Positions 16,832 through 26,532 of a stretch of 64,000 nucleotides of DNA are shown piece by piece. Position 1 is the first letter of the stretch. Every line of letters begins with the position of its first letter. This stretch comes from Halomonas binhaiensis. Its GTDB lineage: Bacteria; Pseudomonadota; Gammaproteobacteria; Pseudomonadales; Halomonadaceae. The translations under genes and the position numbers were made by a program. The notes below the pieces were generated by a model. It was not told where the DNA came from. It saw nothing but the letters and a program-made list of their open reading frames with translations, and did no database searches. The stretch is from positions 4,402,001 to 4,466,000 of the forward strand of contig NZ_CP038437.2 in NCBI RefSeq assembly GCF_008329985.2, in the 5' to 3' direction.

Positions 16832-17464
16832 GTGGACTTCCAGCTCTGGCTCACCTTCGCAACGGCCTCCATCGTTCTGCTGCTGATCCCCGGCCCTACG
16901 GTGCTGCTGGTGTTGAGCTATGCCATCAGCCAGGGGCGACAAGTCGCCCTGGCCACAGTGGCCGGTGTCGCCCTGGGGGATCTTCTCGCCATGAGTGCCT
17001 CACTGGCCGGGCTCGGTGCCCTTGTTCTTGCATCAGCGACACTGTTCACCATACTCAAGTGGATCGGGGCCATCTATCTTGCCTATCTTGGCATCAAGCT
17101 GTTTCGCAGCGCCCCTTCCAGCGCTCTCGGCGTGTTGGCGGAAGCTCCTGCCACCACACCCGCAAGGGTATTCGCCCATTCGGCAATGGTGACCGCATTC
17201 AACCCGAAATCCATCGTCTTCTTCATTGCCTTCGTGCCGCAATTTATCTCACCAGAAACGGCACTGCCTCCGCAGTTCGCCCTGCTCATCGCTACCTTCG
17301 TCAGCTTCGCCGCACTCAACACACTCGCCTACGCTCTGCTGGCGGACAAGTTGCGCCGCCGGATCGCACGCCCCTCGGTTCTCCCCCATCTGACCAGGCT
17401 GGGTGGCGTAGCACTGGTCATCATGGGAGTGGCCACAGCAGCGGTTCGACGCTCCACTCCCTGA
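16832..17464 (+). CDS. LysE/RhtB family amino acid exporter
   Basis: 210-aa membrane protein with about six helices, the usual length for the family. The N-terminal signature LIPGPTVLLVLSYAISQGRQVALATVAGVALGDLLAM and the central TAFNPKSIVFFIAFVPQFI are typical of RhtB-type exporters of neutral amino acids or homoserine lactone. The start is GTG at 16832 with GGAG upstream. It may also serve as a homoserine or threonine exporter; substrate cannot be read from sequence. Confidence 0.9.
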   Translation: MDFQLWLTFATASIVLLLIPGPTVLLVLSYAISQGRQVALATVAGVALGDLLAMSASLAGLGALVLASATLFTILKWIGAIYLAYLGIKLFRSAPSSALGVLAEAPATTPARVFAHSAMVTAFNPKSIVFFIAFVPQFISPETALPPQFALLIATFVSFAALNTLAYALLADKLRRRIARPSVLPHLTRLGGVALVIMGVATAAVRRSTP

Positions 17465-17488
17465 GCTCATTAGCGCTTCCTCACTGAC

Positions 17489-17562
17489 TAGACATTGGTC
17501 TTAACCCCGTTGATTTCTTCTCGACGGGGTAGCTAGGCTGGATGAATGTTGACGTTAACATT
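17489..17562 (+). promoter_or_regulatory. Promoter/operator module 1 of the pentitol cluster
   Basis: Contains TAGACATTGGTC (17489-17500), CCGTTGATTT (17507-17516) and, 56 bp after the first motif, the near-palindrome AATGTTGACGTTAACATT (17545-17562), centred on CG as in LacI-family operators. The same three elements in the same order precede the binding-protein gene at 18374-18445. The operator sits 39 bp upstream of the SDR start codon. Binding by the LacI protein encoded at 25534-26532 is inferred. Confidence 0.65.
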
Positions 17563-17601
17563 TTAGCAATGACGTTCCATGACGACGAGAGGAGAGATGT
17601 G

Positions 17602-18330
17602 ATGACAAACGCATTGACGGGCAAGGTAGCTGCCATTACCGGAGCGGCATCAGGCATCGGGCTGGCCACCACCAGGGCAATGATCGCGGAGGGCGCCCGT
17701 GTGGTCCTGATCGATCGTGATAAAGGGGCCTTGGATGCCATCTGCAAGGAACTTGGCGAAGCCGCTATCCCCCTGGTCATCGACCTGCTTGACCCGAAGG
17801 ATTGCGCCACACTGCTTGCACAGGTTCTGGAGAAGGCAGGCCAGCTCGACATCCTGCATGCCAATGCCGGTAGCTACATCGGCGGAGACCTGACCGACAC
17901 GGACCCAGATACCATCGATCGGATGCTGAACCTGAACGTCAATGTGGTGATGAAGAACGTGCTCAATGTCCTGCCCTACATGATTGAGCGTGGCACAGGA
18001 GACATCATGGTCACGAGCTCGGTGGCAGGACATTTCCCGGTTTCCTGGGAACCGGTATATGCCTCGTCGAAATGGGCCATCAACAATTTTGTCCAGACCA
18101 CGCGTCGCCAGGTCAACAAGCACGGTATCCGTATGGCGGCGGTCTCCCCTGGCCCTGTCAACAGCGCCTTGCTGGCCGACTGGCCAGAGGAAAACCTGCG
18201 CAAGGCCAAGGAGTCCGGCAGCATCATTGAACCGACCGATGTGTCCGACGCCATCATGTTCATGCTGACGCGCCCCCGCCATGTGACCATTCGAGACATG
18301 GTGGTCCTGCCCAGCAATTTTGATATGTGA
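17602..18330 (+). CDS. SDR family ribitol 2-dehydrogenase-like enzyme
   Basis: 242-aa classical short-chain dehydrogenase. NAD-binding GAASGIGL at the N-terminus, HANAG motif, catalytic Ser in MVTSSVAG, and Tyr-x-x-x-Lys in YASSKWA. The overall sequence closely resembles Klebsiella/rhizobial ribitol dehydrogenases, including DLLDPKDC, WEPVYASSK and the unusual C-terminus VTIRDMVVLPSNFDM. Expected reaction: ribitol to D-ribulose with NAD. ATG at 17602 with AGAGGAGAG upstream is preferred over an in-frame ATG at 17542, which lies inside the operator. First gene of the pentitol cluster. Confidence 0.87.
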   Translation: MTNALTGKVAAITGAASGIGLATTRAMIAEGARVVLIDRDKGALDAICKELGEAAIPLVIDLLDPKDCATLLAQVLEKAGQLDILHANAGSYIGGDLTDTDPDTIDRMLNLNVNVVMKNVLNVLPYMIERGTGDIMVTSSVAGHFPVSWEPVYASSKWAINNFVQTTRRQVNKHGIRMAAVSPGPVNSALLADWPEENLRKAKESGSIIEPTDVSDAIMFMLTRPRHVTIRDMVVLPSNFDM

Positions 18331-18373
18331 ATTGCTTGAATATGTGAAGTGCTTGGACAGTGCCAGTCAGCAT

Positions 18374-18445
18374 TAGACATTGGTCAAAGGTCCGTTGATT
18401 TAATCCCGAGCGCTACCTAGCCCGCAAAATGTTGACGTTAACATT
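18374..18445 (+). promoter_or_regulatory. Promoter/operator module 2 of the pentitol cluster
   Basis: Second copy of the module upstream of the SDR gene: TAGACATTGGTC (18374-18385), TCCGTTGATT (18391-18400) and an identical 18-bp operator AATGTTGACGTTAACATT (18428-18445). Spacing between first motif and operator is 54 bp, against 56 bp in module 1. Bases between the motifs differ, which marks the shared parts as functional. Confidence 0.65.
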
Positions 18446-18503
18446 TTTGATTGCCGTAGCGTCTCACCTCGCAGCGCGACAACAACAAACCCTGGAGCGA
18501 GCC

Positions 18504-19442
18504 ATGAAAATCCGCGTATTCCCTGCCGCATTTCGCAACACAGCCCTGATTGCCGCCAGCTCGGCGGCACTGGTCGCTGGTACCAGCGTTGCCGCACAAG
18601 AACCCCTGAAGATCGGCATGTCATTTCAGGAGCTCAATAACGAGTACTTCGTCACCATGCAGGAAGCGCTCGAAAGTGCTGCCGAAAGCCTCGGCGCAGA
18701 AGTGATCACCACCGATGCCCGTCATGATGTCGCCAAGCAGGTCAGCGATGTCGAGGACATGGTCCAGCGGGGTATCGACATCCTGCTGCTCAACCCCGCT
18801 GACTCTGTCGGCGTCGAGACAGCGGTCCTGGCAGCCAAGGAAGCTGGTGTCACCACTATCGCCATCGATGCCCAGGCCAATGGCCCAGTGGATGGCTTTG
18901 TCGGCTCCAAGAACTACGATGCCGGCTACAAGGCCTGCGATTACCTGGCCCAACAGCTCGATGGCGAAGGCAAGGTGGCCCTGCTCGATGGTATTCCAGT
19001 GGTGCCGATCCTGCAGCGTATCGAGGGCTGTACGGCTGCGCTTGAGGAATACGATGGCATCGAGGTCGTCGACAAGCAGAATGGCCGCCAGGAGCGTACT
19101 CATGCCATGACGGTCACCGAAAACATGCTCCAGGCCCACCCGGATCTCAATGGTCTGTTCAGCGTCAACGACATTGGCTCACTGGGAGCATTGATCGCTA
19201 TCGAAGCCAGTGGCCAGGACATCAAGCTGGTCAGTGTCGATGGTCACCCCGAGGCCATTGAGGCTATCAAACGTCCGGACTCGGCGTTCATTGCCACCTC
19301 AGCGCAATATCCTCGCGACATGGTGCGCCTGGGTCTCGGCCTGGGCCTGTCCAAATACTGGGGTGCCAGCACCGCGCCTTCGGAAATCCCCATCGACGTG
19401 AGCCTGATCGACCGCGACAAGGCTGCCGACTTCAGCTGGTAA
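18504..19442 (+). CDS. Sugar/polyol ABC transporter substrate-binding protein (RbsB-like)
   Basis: 312-aa type 1 periplasmic-binding protein of the ribose/galactose family. Signal peptide to about residue 32 (SVAAQ). The mature part opens LKIGMSFQELNNEYFVTMQEALESAAESLGAEV, then DVEDMVQRGIDILLLNPADS and GVTTIAIDAQANGPVDGFVGSKNYDAGYKACDYL, standard for pentose-binding proteins. ATG 18504 is used; an in-frame start at 18429 would lie in the operator. It begins the ABC transporter part of the pentitol operon. Confidence 0.92.
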   Translation: MKIRVFPAAFRNTALIAASSAALVAGTSVAAQEPLKIGMSFQELNNEYFVTMQEALESAAESLGAEVITTDARHDVAKQVSDVEDMVQRGIDILLLNPADSVGVETAVLAAKEAGVTTIAIDAQANGPVDGFVGSKNYDAGYKACDYLAQQLDGEGKVALLDGIPVVPILQRIEGCTAALEEYDGIEVVDKQNGRQERTHAMTVTENMLQAHPDLNGLFSVNDIGSLGALIAIEASGQDIKLVSVDGHPEAIEAIKRPDSAFIATSAQYPRDMVRLGLGLGLSKYWGASTAPSEIPIDVSLIDRDKAADFSW

Positions 19443-19529
19443 CGCCTTGTCCATTGGTCTCCCTTCCAGACGCTGACAACGTGTGCCGCCAATAGCGGCA
19501 CATGAGACTGCTGACAACGGGCACCCGCC

Positions 19530-21032
19530 ATGACGCCATTACTTTCCTTGAGGAACATCTCGAAGTCGTTTCCCGGGGTGAAAGCCCTGCAGGATGTGTC
19601 GCTTGATGTTCACGCCGGCGAAGTCCATGCCCTGCTCGGCGAAAACGGAGCAGGCAAGTCGACCCTGATGAAGATCCTCTGCGGCATACATCGCCAGGAC
19701 GAGGGCGAGATCTTCATCAACGGTACACCGTGTGATTTTCATAACTACCAGGACGCTCTCAATGCGGGCGTCGGCATCATCTTCCAGGAATTCAGCCTGA
19801 TTCCTCATCTGGATGCCGTGGACAATATCTTTCTGGGGCGCGAACGACGCAACCGCCTTGGCTTGCGTGACCGGCCCCGCATGATTCGTGAGGCACGCCA
19901 CCTGTTCGAACGCTTGAAGGTCGCGATTCCCATGGACTGCCCTGTCGGGGAATTGAGCGTCGCGGATCAGCAGTTCATCGAAATTGCCAAGGCCCTGTCG
20001 CTGGATGCCCGCATCCTGGTCCTCGACGAACCGACTGCAACCCTGACACCAAGCGAGGCCGACCACCTGTTCTCGATCATGCGTGAACTACGCGAACAAC
20101 AGGTCGGCATGGTGTTCATCTCCCATCACATGGAAGAGATCTTCACTATCTGTGACCGTGTCACCGTCATGCGTGATGGCGAAAAGGTGGACGACTGCGA
20201 CACCATCTCGACCACTCCCGATGACCTGATAGAGAAGATGGTCGGTCGGCGCGTCGAGAACATCTTCCCTGAACGCCGCTGCGATGCCGACTATAACGAT
20301 GTGGTACTGGACATTGAGGCCCTGCGCCTGAATGCCAAGGGCCCGGAGTGCTCGCTCAAGCTTCATCGAGGAGAGATTCTCGGTTTCGCCGGTCTGGTGG
20401 GGTCTGGCCGCACCGAGCTAGCCATGGGCCTGATCGGTGCGACACGTCCTGCACATGCCAAGGTCAGCATGGAAGGCCAGCCGGTAAAGCTCCGCCACCC
20501 TGCCACTGCGCTGAAACAGGGGATTGGCCTGCTGCCCGAAAGTCGCAAGACCCAGGGCCTGGTCCTGCCGTTCTCGTGCCGCGACAACATTTCCTTGAAC
20601 AACCTGCCCCAGTTCCAGGGCACCCTGCCACTGATCAAGCGCCGCCAGGAGTCACGTACTGCCGCGGAGTTGATGGCATCGGTACGCGTCAAGGCTCCCA
20701 GTCCTGAAACGCCAGTCAAGGACCTCAGCGGCGGCAACCAGCAGAAGGTGGTCATCGCTCGTTGGCTGGGCCACCAATGCAAGGTGTTGATCTTCGATGA
20801 GCCGACTCGCGGCATCGACGTCGGCGCAAAGTCGGAAATCTATGCCCTGATGAAAGAACTCACCGCCCAGGGGGTATCGATCATCATGATTTCCTCTGAA
20901 TTACCTGAAGTGCTCGGCCTGTGCGACCGTGCCGCCGTCTTCTATCACGGCCGCATCGCCGCTGAACTTTCTGGCGACGAGCTCAACTCACAATCCATCA
21001 TGCATCATGCCACGGGGGGACTCAGCTCATGA
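19530..21032 (+). CDS. Sugar/polyol ABC transporter ATP-binding protein (RbsA-like)
   Basis: 500-aa fusion of two ATPase domains, the normal RbsA/XylG design. First domain: Walker [15 protein letters not shown], signature [15 protein letters not shown], Walker [13 protein letters not shown]. Second domain from about residue 255: altered P-loop [10 protein letters not shown], signature [16 protein letters not shown], Walker [17 protein letters not shown]. The 3' end overlaps the permease gene by 4 bp (ATGA). Confidence 0.95.
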   Translation: MTPLLSLRNISKSFPGVKALQDVSLDVHAGEVHALLGENGAGKSTLMKILCGIHRQDEGEIFINGTPCDFHNYQDALNAGVGIIFQEFSLIPHLDAVDNIFLGRERRNRLGLRDRPRMIREARHLFERLKVAIPMDCPVGELSVADQQFIEIAKALSLDARILVLDEPTATLTPSEADHLFSIMRELREQQVGMVFISHHMEEIFTICDRVTVMRDGEKVDDCDTISTTPDDLIEKMVGRRVENIFPERRCDADYNDVVLDIEALRLNAKGPECSLKLHRGEILGFAGLVGSGRTELAMGLIGATRPAHAKVSMEGQPVKLRHPATALKQGIGLLPESRKTQGLVLPFSCRDNISLNNLPQFQGTLPLIKRRQESRTAAELMASVRVKAPSPETPVKDLSGGNQQKVVIARWLGHQCKVLIFDEPTRGIDVGAKSEIYALMKELTAQGVSIIMISSELPEVLGLCDRAAVFYHGRIAAELSGDELNSQSIMHHATGGLSS

Positions 21033-22009
21033 ACCAGCTCGCCTCAGCCTCCGGCACCGCCCGTCAGTCCTTCAAAACGCGACTGGCCCTCTGGCGCCGC
21101 ACTCCGATCTTCTACCCACTCGTCGGCTTTATCGTTGTCTTCATCGCCATGGCGGTGATCAATGACAACTTCCTGACCGCGAGCAATCAGATCAACCTGA
21201 TACGCCAGGCATCCATCATCGCGATCATCGCCGCAGGCATGAGCCTGGCCATTCTTACTGGTGGCATCGACCTGTCGGTCGGTCCGGTCATGGCGTTGTC
21301 AGGAACGCTCATGGCCGGCCTCATGATTGCCGGCATGCCACCGGCATTGGCCATTGTCCTTGGCCTGCTGATCGGCGCCGCCTTCGGTGCCTTCAATGGT
21401 ATTTTCGTGGCCTTCGCCGGTATGCCTCCGATCATCGTCACCCTGGCCACCATGGGCATTGCACGCGGCCTGGGGCTGATCTACACCGGTGGCTATCCCA
21501 TCTCTGGCCTGCCGCCTGAATTCGCTTTCTTCGGTCGTGGCAGCCTGGCCGGCATCGAGATGCCGATCCTGATCATGATCGCAGTCTATGCATGCGGCTA
21601 TGTGCTGCTCAGCCATACCGCGACAGGGCGCTACCTGTATGCCATCGGCGGCAACGAAGAAGCCACCCGGTTATCCGGCATCCGAGTGTCACGCTACAAG
21701 CTGCTGGTCTACATTCTGAGCGGCACCACTGCCGCCATCGCCGGACTGATCCTGACCTCGCGCCTGATGAGCGGTCAGCCCAACGCGGGAGTCGGCTTCG
21801 AACTCGACGCCATCGCTGCCGTCGTCCTGGGAGGCGCTGCCATCACTGGTGGCCGCGGCATGATCCTTGGCACCCTGGTCGGGGCCATGCTGCTCGGCGT
21901 GCTCAACAACGGGCTCAATCTGATGGGGGTATCGCCCTACCTTCAGAATGTCATCAAGGGGCTGATCATTCTGCTGGCCATCTACATTAGCCGTAAACGC
22001 GCGCCCTGA
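21029..22009 (+). CDS. Sugar/polyol ABC transporter permease (RbsC-like)
   Basis: 326-aa inner membrane permease with eight to ten helices. The family core [32 protein letters not shown] is present, as is [30 protein letters not shown] and [29 protein letters not shown], the EAA-like cytoplasmic loop. Translationally coupled to the ATPase gene and 46 bp upstream of the kinase gene. Confidence 0.95.
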   Translation: MNQLASASGTARQSFKTRLALWRRTPIFYPLVGFIVVFIAMAVINDNFLTASNQINLIRQASIIAIIAAGMSLAILTGGIDLSVGPVMALSGTLMAGLMIAGMPPALAIVLGLLIGAAFGAFNGIFVAFAGMPPIIVTLATMGIARGLGLIYTGGYPISGLPPEFAFFGRGSLAGIEMPILIMIAVYACGYVLLSHTATGRYLYAIGGNEEATRLSGIRVSRYKLLVYILSGTTAAIAGLILTSRLMSGQPNAGVGFELDAIAAVVLGGAAITGGRGMILGTLVGAMLLGVLNNGLNLMGVSPYLQNVIKGLIILLAIYISRKRAP

Positions 22010-22055
22010 GCCGCGCCACGGCACTCCGGCAGAGCATCAGACAACAGGAGGTCCC

Positions 22056-23702
22056 ATGGATACCGTCATTGGCATTGATATCGGCACCCAGAGCACCAAG
22101 GCACTGGTGATCGATCAGCATGGCCGCATCCTCACCGAGCATAGCCATGGCTACCACGTCGACACCCCTCGCCCGCTCTGGGCCGAACAATGGCCAGAGG
22201 TGTGGTGGGAGGCCGTGCTCGTCTGCCTGCGGGCCTGCCTGGCAGCCCCCGAGGTGGACACCGATCAGGTCAAGGGCATCTGTGTCAGTAGCCTTTATGG
22301 TGGTTCAGGCATACCGGTCGATGCCGAGATCCGGCCACTGCACCCTTGCCTGATCTGGATGGATCGCCGAGCCGAAGCCCAGGTCCAGTGGGTGAAGGAG
22401 CATATTGACCTGAGCCGCCTGGAAGCTGTCACCGGCAATGGCGTAGACAGTTATTACGGCTTCACCAAGATGATGTGGCTCAAGGCTGAACGCCCGGACA
22501 TCTGGGAGCAGACGAAGTTCTTGTTGCCGCCCAACAGCTACATCAACTATCGCCTGAGCGGAGAAGTCGCCATCGACCATAGCTCTGCCGGCAATATCGG
22601 GGGTATCTACGACCTCGCGGCCCGCTCCTGGTCCCAGGAGATGCTCGATGCCCTGAACATTGAGCAGGATAAACTGCCGACCCGGCTGGTGGATTCGGGC
22701 GACTCGGTCGGCGGCCTGCTGCCGCAGCTGGCCGTATCGTTGGGACTAGTTGCAGGTATTCCCGTGATCGCCGGGGGCGTGGATGCGGCCATGGCCACGC
22801 TGGCGGCTGGTGCCACCCGTCCCGGCAACCACGTGGCCATGCTCGGGACCAGCATGTGCTGGGGGCTGATCAACCAGCACGTCGATGCCGGCCAGGGCTT
22901 GATCAGCATGCCGCATGTGCTCAATGGCCACCGCGACCTGTACACCTTCGGAGGGGCCCTGACGGCCGGCGCCTCAGTCAGCTGGTTTGTCGATACCTTT
23001 TGTGCAGAAGGCCAAACCACTGACGGCGCGAGTGACAAGGTCTTTGAACAGCTCGAGCCGCTGGCTCGGGAGCTTCCTCCCGGGGCCGATGGCCTGCTTT
23101 TCCTGCCCTACCTGATGGGCGAACGCAGCCCTGTATGGGATGCCCAGGCCAGTGCCGGCTTCATCGGTCTCAGCCTGTATCACCGCCGTCATCATCTGTA
23201 TCGCGCCGTTCTGGAAGGCGTCTCCTTCGCCCTGCGTCACAACATGGAAGCAGGTACCCGTCAGGGAGTGGCCCTTGATCCCTACCTGATCGTCGTTGGC
23301 GGAGCAGCACGCTCGGACCTGTGGATGCAGATCATTGCCGATGTGACCCGCATGCCGGTCTACACCTATCGCGAAAACGTGGAAGCAGCCCTTGGCGCCG
23401 GGCTGCTGGCCGGAAAGGCCTGCGGCCTGTTCGAGCTTGAGGCTTCCGAGTCGGATTCATCCAGGCCTGATTCATCCAGGCTTTCTTCATCCGGACAGGG
23501 CTCATCCGATCATGACCAGGCGGAGACTGCCACAACACAGCCCTTCACCACGGGCCAGCATGGCACGCTGGTCCAACGCGCGCTGCCATCTGACGATGCC
23601 GCGCATCGCTACGATGAACTGTTCGCCCTGTATTGCCAGTTGTATCCCGCACTCAAGCCGATCATGCACCGCCTCAACGCACATACCACCCCAAGCGAGT
23701 GA
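22056..23702 (+). CDS. FGGY family carbohydrate kinase (probable pentulokinase)
   Basis: 548-aa sugar kinase. N-terminal phosphate-binding segment TVIGIDIGTQSTKALVID, catalytic Asp in GGVDAAMATLAAG, and C-terminal ATP site VVGGAARSDLWMQIIADVTRMPV. It looks like a xylulokinase-type protein; with a ribitol dehydrogenase in the operon, phosphorylation of D-ribulose or xylulose is the best inference. Odd feature: residues about 465-500 form a Ser/Asp/Thr-rich insertion (DSSRPDSSRLSSSGQGSSDH) created by a 15-bp tandem repeat, placed before the last helices of the domain. Length is above the 480-510 aa usual for the family. Confidence 0.88.
   Translation: MDTVIGIDIGTQSTKALVIDQHGRILTEHSHGYHVDTPRPLWAEQWPEVWWEAVLVCLRACLAAPEVDTDQVKGICVSSLYGGSGIPVDAEIRPLHPCLIWMDRRAEAQVQWVKEHIDLSRLEAVTGNGVDSYYGFTKMMWLKAERPDIWEQTKFLLPPNSYINYRLSGEVAIDHSSAGNIGGIYDLAARSWSQEMLDALNIEQDKLPTRLVDSGDSVGGLLPQLAVSLGLVAGIPVIAGGVDAAMATLAAGATRPGNHVAMLGTSMCWGLINQHVDAGQGLISMPHVLNGHRDLYTFGGALTAGASVSWFVDTFCAEGQTTDGASDKVFEQLEPLARELPPGADGLLFLPYLMGERSPVWDAQASAGFIGLSLYHRRHHLYRAVLEGVSFALRHNMEAGTRQGVALDPYLIVVGGAARSDLWMQIIADVTRMPVYTYRENVEAALGAGLLAGKACGLFELEASESDSSRPDSSRLSSSGQGSSDHDQAETATTQPFTTGQHGTLVQRALPSDDAAHRYDELFALYCQLYPALKPIMHRLNAHTTPSE
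23454..23513 (+). repeat. 15-bp in-frame tandem repeat in the FGGY kinase gene
   Basis: Four 15-bp units at 23454, 23469, 23484 and 23499 of the form GATTCATCCAGGCCT, encoding DSSRP, DSSRL, SSSGQ, GSSDH. The first two units differ by one base. It accounts for the Ser-rich insertion of the kinase. Confidence 0.85.
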
Positions 23703-23711
23703 GCCCCCGGA

Positions 23712-24443
23712 ATGAATTTCGAACTCCACAACCTGCGTATCCTTGTCACAGGCGCCACCAGCGGCATCGGGCTTGATATTGCGCACGCCCTTGCCGAGCT
23801 TGGCGCTGATCTGGTGCTGTTCGGTCGCGACCGCGACAAGCTCGCCGAACTCGAGACGTCTCTGGGTGCCCGCATTCAGGCACTCGACATTACTGACTCA
23901 GCGGCAGTCGCCGAAGCCTTTTGCGCGATGCCGCCTCTCGATGGTCTGGTCAACTGTGCCGGTATCTCGATTCTCGACGATGTTCTGGACGTCAAGGCAG
24001 AGGACCTCGAACGGATTCTTGCGACCAACGTGACGGCCAGTGCCGTGGTCACCCGAGAAGCGGCACGCAACATGATCGAACATGGTCGTCCGGGCAGCAT
24101 CGTCAATGTTTCCAGCCAGGCCGCCATGGCCGCACTGCCGGGCCACCTCGGCTACTGCGCCTCCAAGGCCGCCATGGACGCCATGACGCGTGTTCTGTGC
24201 CTCGAACTGGGGCCCAAGGGTATTCGCGTCAACAGCGTCAATCCGACCGTGACCCTGACCCCCATGGCGGAACGCGCCTGGTCGGATCCCGCCAAGCGTG
24301 AGCCCATGCTGGACGCCATTCCCCTGGGACGTTTCGCGACACCCCGGGAAGTCTCACTGCCGGTGGCCTTCCTGCTCAGCCCAGCCGCCTCGATGATCAG
24401 TGGTGCTTGCCTGCCAATCGACGGGGGCTTCACCTCTCACTAG
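23712..24443 (+). CDS. SDR family L-xylulose reductase-like enzyme
   Basis: 243-aa short-chain dehydrogenase. Cofactor site VTGATSGIGLDIA, catalytic Ser in VNVSSQAA and Tyr-x-x-x-Lys in YCASKAA. The C-terminal half, GIRVNSVNPTVTLTPMAERAWSD and then IPLGRFATPREV, closely follows eukaryotic dicarbonyl/L-xylulose reductase (DCXR). That predicts interconversion of a pentitol (xylitol or arabinitol) with a pentulose. It starts 9 bp after the kinase gene, so it is part of the same operon and broadens the substrate range beyond ribitol. Confidence 0.85.
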   Translation: MNFELHNLRILVTGATSGIGLDIAHALAELGADLVLFGRDRDKLAELETSLGARIQALDITDSAAVAEAFCAMPPLDGLVNCAGISILDDVLDVKAEDLERILATNVTASAVVTREAARNMIEHGRPGSIVNVSSQAAMAALPGHLGYCASKAAMDAMTRVLCLELGPKGIRVNSVNPTVTLTPMAERAWSDPAKREPMLDAIPLGRFATPREVSLPVAFLLSPAASMISGACLPIDGGFTSH

Positions 24444-24551
24444 GGAAACGTTGGATCAATGCCTGTACCACTCAGGCCAGACGACATAGGCAGCCTTGCT
24501 AGCCAAGACGCTTTTCTAAACCCATGATTTTCTCAGCTGACGGAGTTTTCT

Positions 24552-25511
24552 GTGCCACATCAACTCGATGCCCTCAGGCAACATTCTCTAGTCGTTGCCG
24601 ATACCGGTGACCTGGAAGCCATCAAGCGTTATCGCCCCCAGGATGCCACGACCAATCCCTCGCTGATTCTCAAGGCCTTCGAGCTCCCCAGCTACCAGGC
24701 ATTGATCAATGAGGAGCTGGCGACACTTCAGGCTGAATCCAGCCATCCACAGCCAGCGCATGCCGTTGACCGCCTCGCCGTGGCCATGGGCAGCGAGATC
24801 ACCAAGGTAATACCGGGCCGCGTATCTACCGAAGTCGCCGCCCGGCTTTCCTTCGACACCCAGGCCAGCATTCGCAAGGCCCACGAATTGGTCGAACTCT
24901 ATGAGCGGCGCGGCGTGACCAGAGACCGGATTTTGATCAAGCTGGCCTCCACCTGGGAAGGCATTCGTGCCGCGGAGGTCCTTGAGAAAGAAGGCATTCA
25001 GTGCAACCTGACCTTGCTGTTCAGCGATGCCCAGGCCCAGGCCTGCTTCGATGCCGGTGTTTTCCTGGTCTCCCCCTTCGTCGGTCGCGTCAGTGACTGG
25101 TACAAGCAGGCCACCGGGCGAGACTTCGCCCCGGATGAAGACCCTGGTGTGCAGTTCGTGCGCGGTGTCTGTCAACGCGCGCGCCAAGGTGGATATGAAA
25201 CCATCGTGATGGGCGCCAGCTTCCGTACCGTCGACCAGGTACTGGCGCTGGCCGGTTGTCCGCGACTGACCATTTCGCCGACATTGCTGGAGCAATTGGC
25301 CAAGCGTCAGGGAGAAGTGAAACCGGGCAGATCAATGGGCCATGGCGGAGGACCACGCCCAGTGGCACTCACCGAGTCCCAGTTCCGCTGGGGCCACAAT
25401 CAGGATGCCATGGCCAATGACAAGCTTGCCGAAGGCATCCGCGGCTTTGCCGAAGACCAGGATCGTCTCGAAGCCCTGATCGCCAGACGCCTGACCACAC
25501 AGCACTCATGA
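24552..25511 (+). CDS. tal: Transaldolase
   Basis: 319-aa class I transaldolase, TalB-type length. Markers are [29 protein letters not shown] at the N-terminus, with the catalytic Asp in ADTGD, the Schiff-base Lys in [24 protein letters not shown], and [14 protein letters not shown]. The start is GTG at 24552, preceded by CGGAG. It lies downstream of the pentitol genes and would feed pentulose 5-phosphates into the non-oxidative pentose phosphate pathway; 108 bp separate it from the SDR gene. Confidence 0.95.
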   Translation: MPHQLDALRQHSLVVADTGDLEAIKRYRPQDATTNPSLILKAFELPSYQALINEELATLQAESSHPQPAHAVDRLAVAMGSEITKVIPGRVSTEVAARLSFDTQASIRKAHELVELYERRGVTRDRILIKLASTWEGIRAAEVLEKEGIQCNLTLLFSDAQAQACFDAGVFLVSPFVGRVSDWYKQATGRDFAPDEDPGVQFVRGVCQRARQGGYETIVMGASFRTVDQVLALAGCPRLTISPTLLEQLAKRQGEVKPGRSMGHGGGPRPVALTESQFRWGHNQDAMANDKLAEGIRGFAEDQDRLEALIARRLTTQHS

Positions 25512-25533
25512 GCGTGCCATCAAGTACACCGGC

Positions 25534-26532
25534 TTAAAGTAGCAAGGAGGCCGACACCACCACCTCACGCACCTCAGCTTGAGGATCCTCGATCTGCTCG
25601 AAGAGCAGGTGCACGGCCTCTCGCCCTGCCCGGTATGTGTCATGGGCCGCGCAGGGTACCGATACGTCAAAGATGTCGGCATAGGGCAAGCGGTCGACGC
25701 CCACCACCATTACACGATCCCGGGAGATGCGAGCATCGTGAAGCGCTCGCATTGCGCCCAGGGTAATCAACTGGTTGAAGCCAAAGACCGCATCAGGCAG
25801 CGCTTCCTTGCGCAGATACGCCGCCATCTCGCGATAGGCGGGCTGCAAGGTGTAATCCCCTGCCCGCTGCTCAAGCGTCAACGCCACGTTGGCCTCTCGA
25901 TAGGCGTCTTCGAAACCGGCAAGTCGTTCTATCGAAATACGTGAATCGCGTGGCCCCGTCAGCGCCAGCACTCGTTGAATCCCCCGACTGGCCAGTAGCT
26001 CACCAAGCAGTCGGCCCGCATGGCGATTGGCCAGCACCACACGACTGAAGTCGGGAATCGCCAGGATACGATCAAGCATGACCACCGGCAGTTTGGCCTG
26101 CCGCAGCCGATCGAGATAAGCCGGGTGATATTCTGCACCATCGGATACCGGCGACAGAATGATACCGGCCACCTGATAGCTGAGCAGGGTCTCGATCGCC
26201 ACTTCTTCGAGCGCCGGAGAGCCATCCGTGTCGATGAGCATGATGGTGTAATGACGCCGCTTTGCCTCACGGGAGATCGCCTTGATCACCTCGCTATAGA
26301 AAGGGTTATCGACACTGGCCGTGACCAGGCCAATCAAGCGATTCTCTCGACTGCGCAACTGGCTGGCAAAGGCATTGGGCACGTAGCCCAGTTCCTGGGC
26401 GGCGGCGAGAATCTTCTCGCGGGTTTCCGGCTTGACCAGATGAGGCTTGTTCAGGGCACGCGACACCGTCATGTTGGTCAGCCCCACATGCTTGGCGATG
26501 TCGGTGATGGTCACCTTGCCGCGTCTTGCCAT
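25534..26532 (-). CDS. LacI family transcriptional repressor of the pentitol cluster (inferred)
   Basis: 332-aa regulator. Residues 1-60 are the LacI HTH and hinge (VTITDIAKHVGLTNMTVSRALNKPHLVKPETREKILAAAQELGYVPN), followed by a ribose-binding-protein-like effector domain (RLIGLVTASVDNPFYSEVIKAI). It is convergent with the transaldolase gene, 22 bp apart. Two identical LacI-type operators precede the SDR and binding-protein genes, and no other LacI protein is present in the window, so it is the likely repressor; the inducer is probably a pentitol. Confidence 0.93.
   Translation of the reverse strand: MARRGKVTITDIAKHVGLTNMTVSRALNKPHLVKPETREKILAAAQELGYVPNAFASQLRSRENRLIGLVTASVDNPFYSEVIKAISREAKRRHYTIMLIDTDGSPALEEVAIETLLSYQVAGIILSPVSDGAEYHPAYLDRLRQAKLPVVMLDRILAIPDFSRVVLANRHAGRLLGELLASRGIQRVLALTGPRDSRISIERLAGFEDAYREANVALTLEQRAGDYTLQPAYREMAAYLRKEALPDAVFGFNQLITLGAMRALHDARISRDRVMVVGVDRLPYADIFDVSVPCAAHDTYRAGREAVHLLFEQIEDPQAEVREVVVSASLLL

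Noticed and set aside
16477..17487. 336-codon plus-strand frame
   Set aside because: It overlaps the LysE-type exporter gene in another frame, and its translation is Arg/His/Pro-rich as expected for a shadow of high-GC coding sequence.
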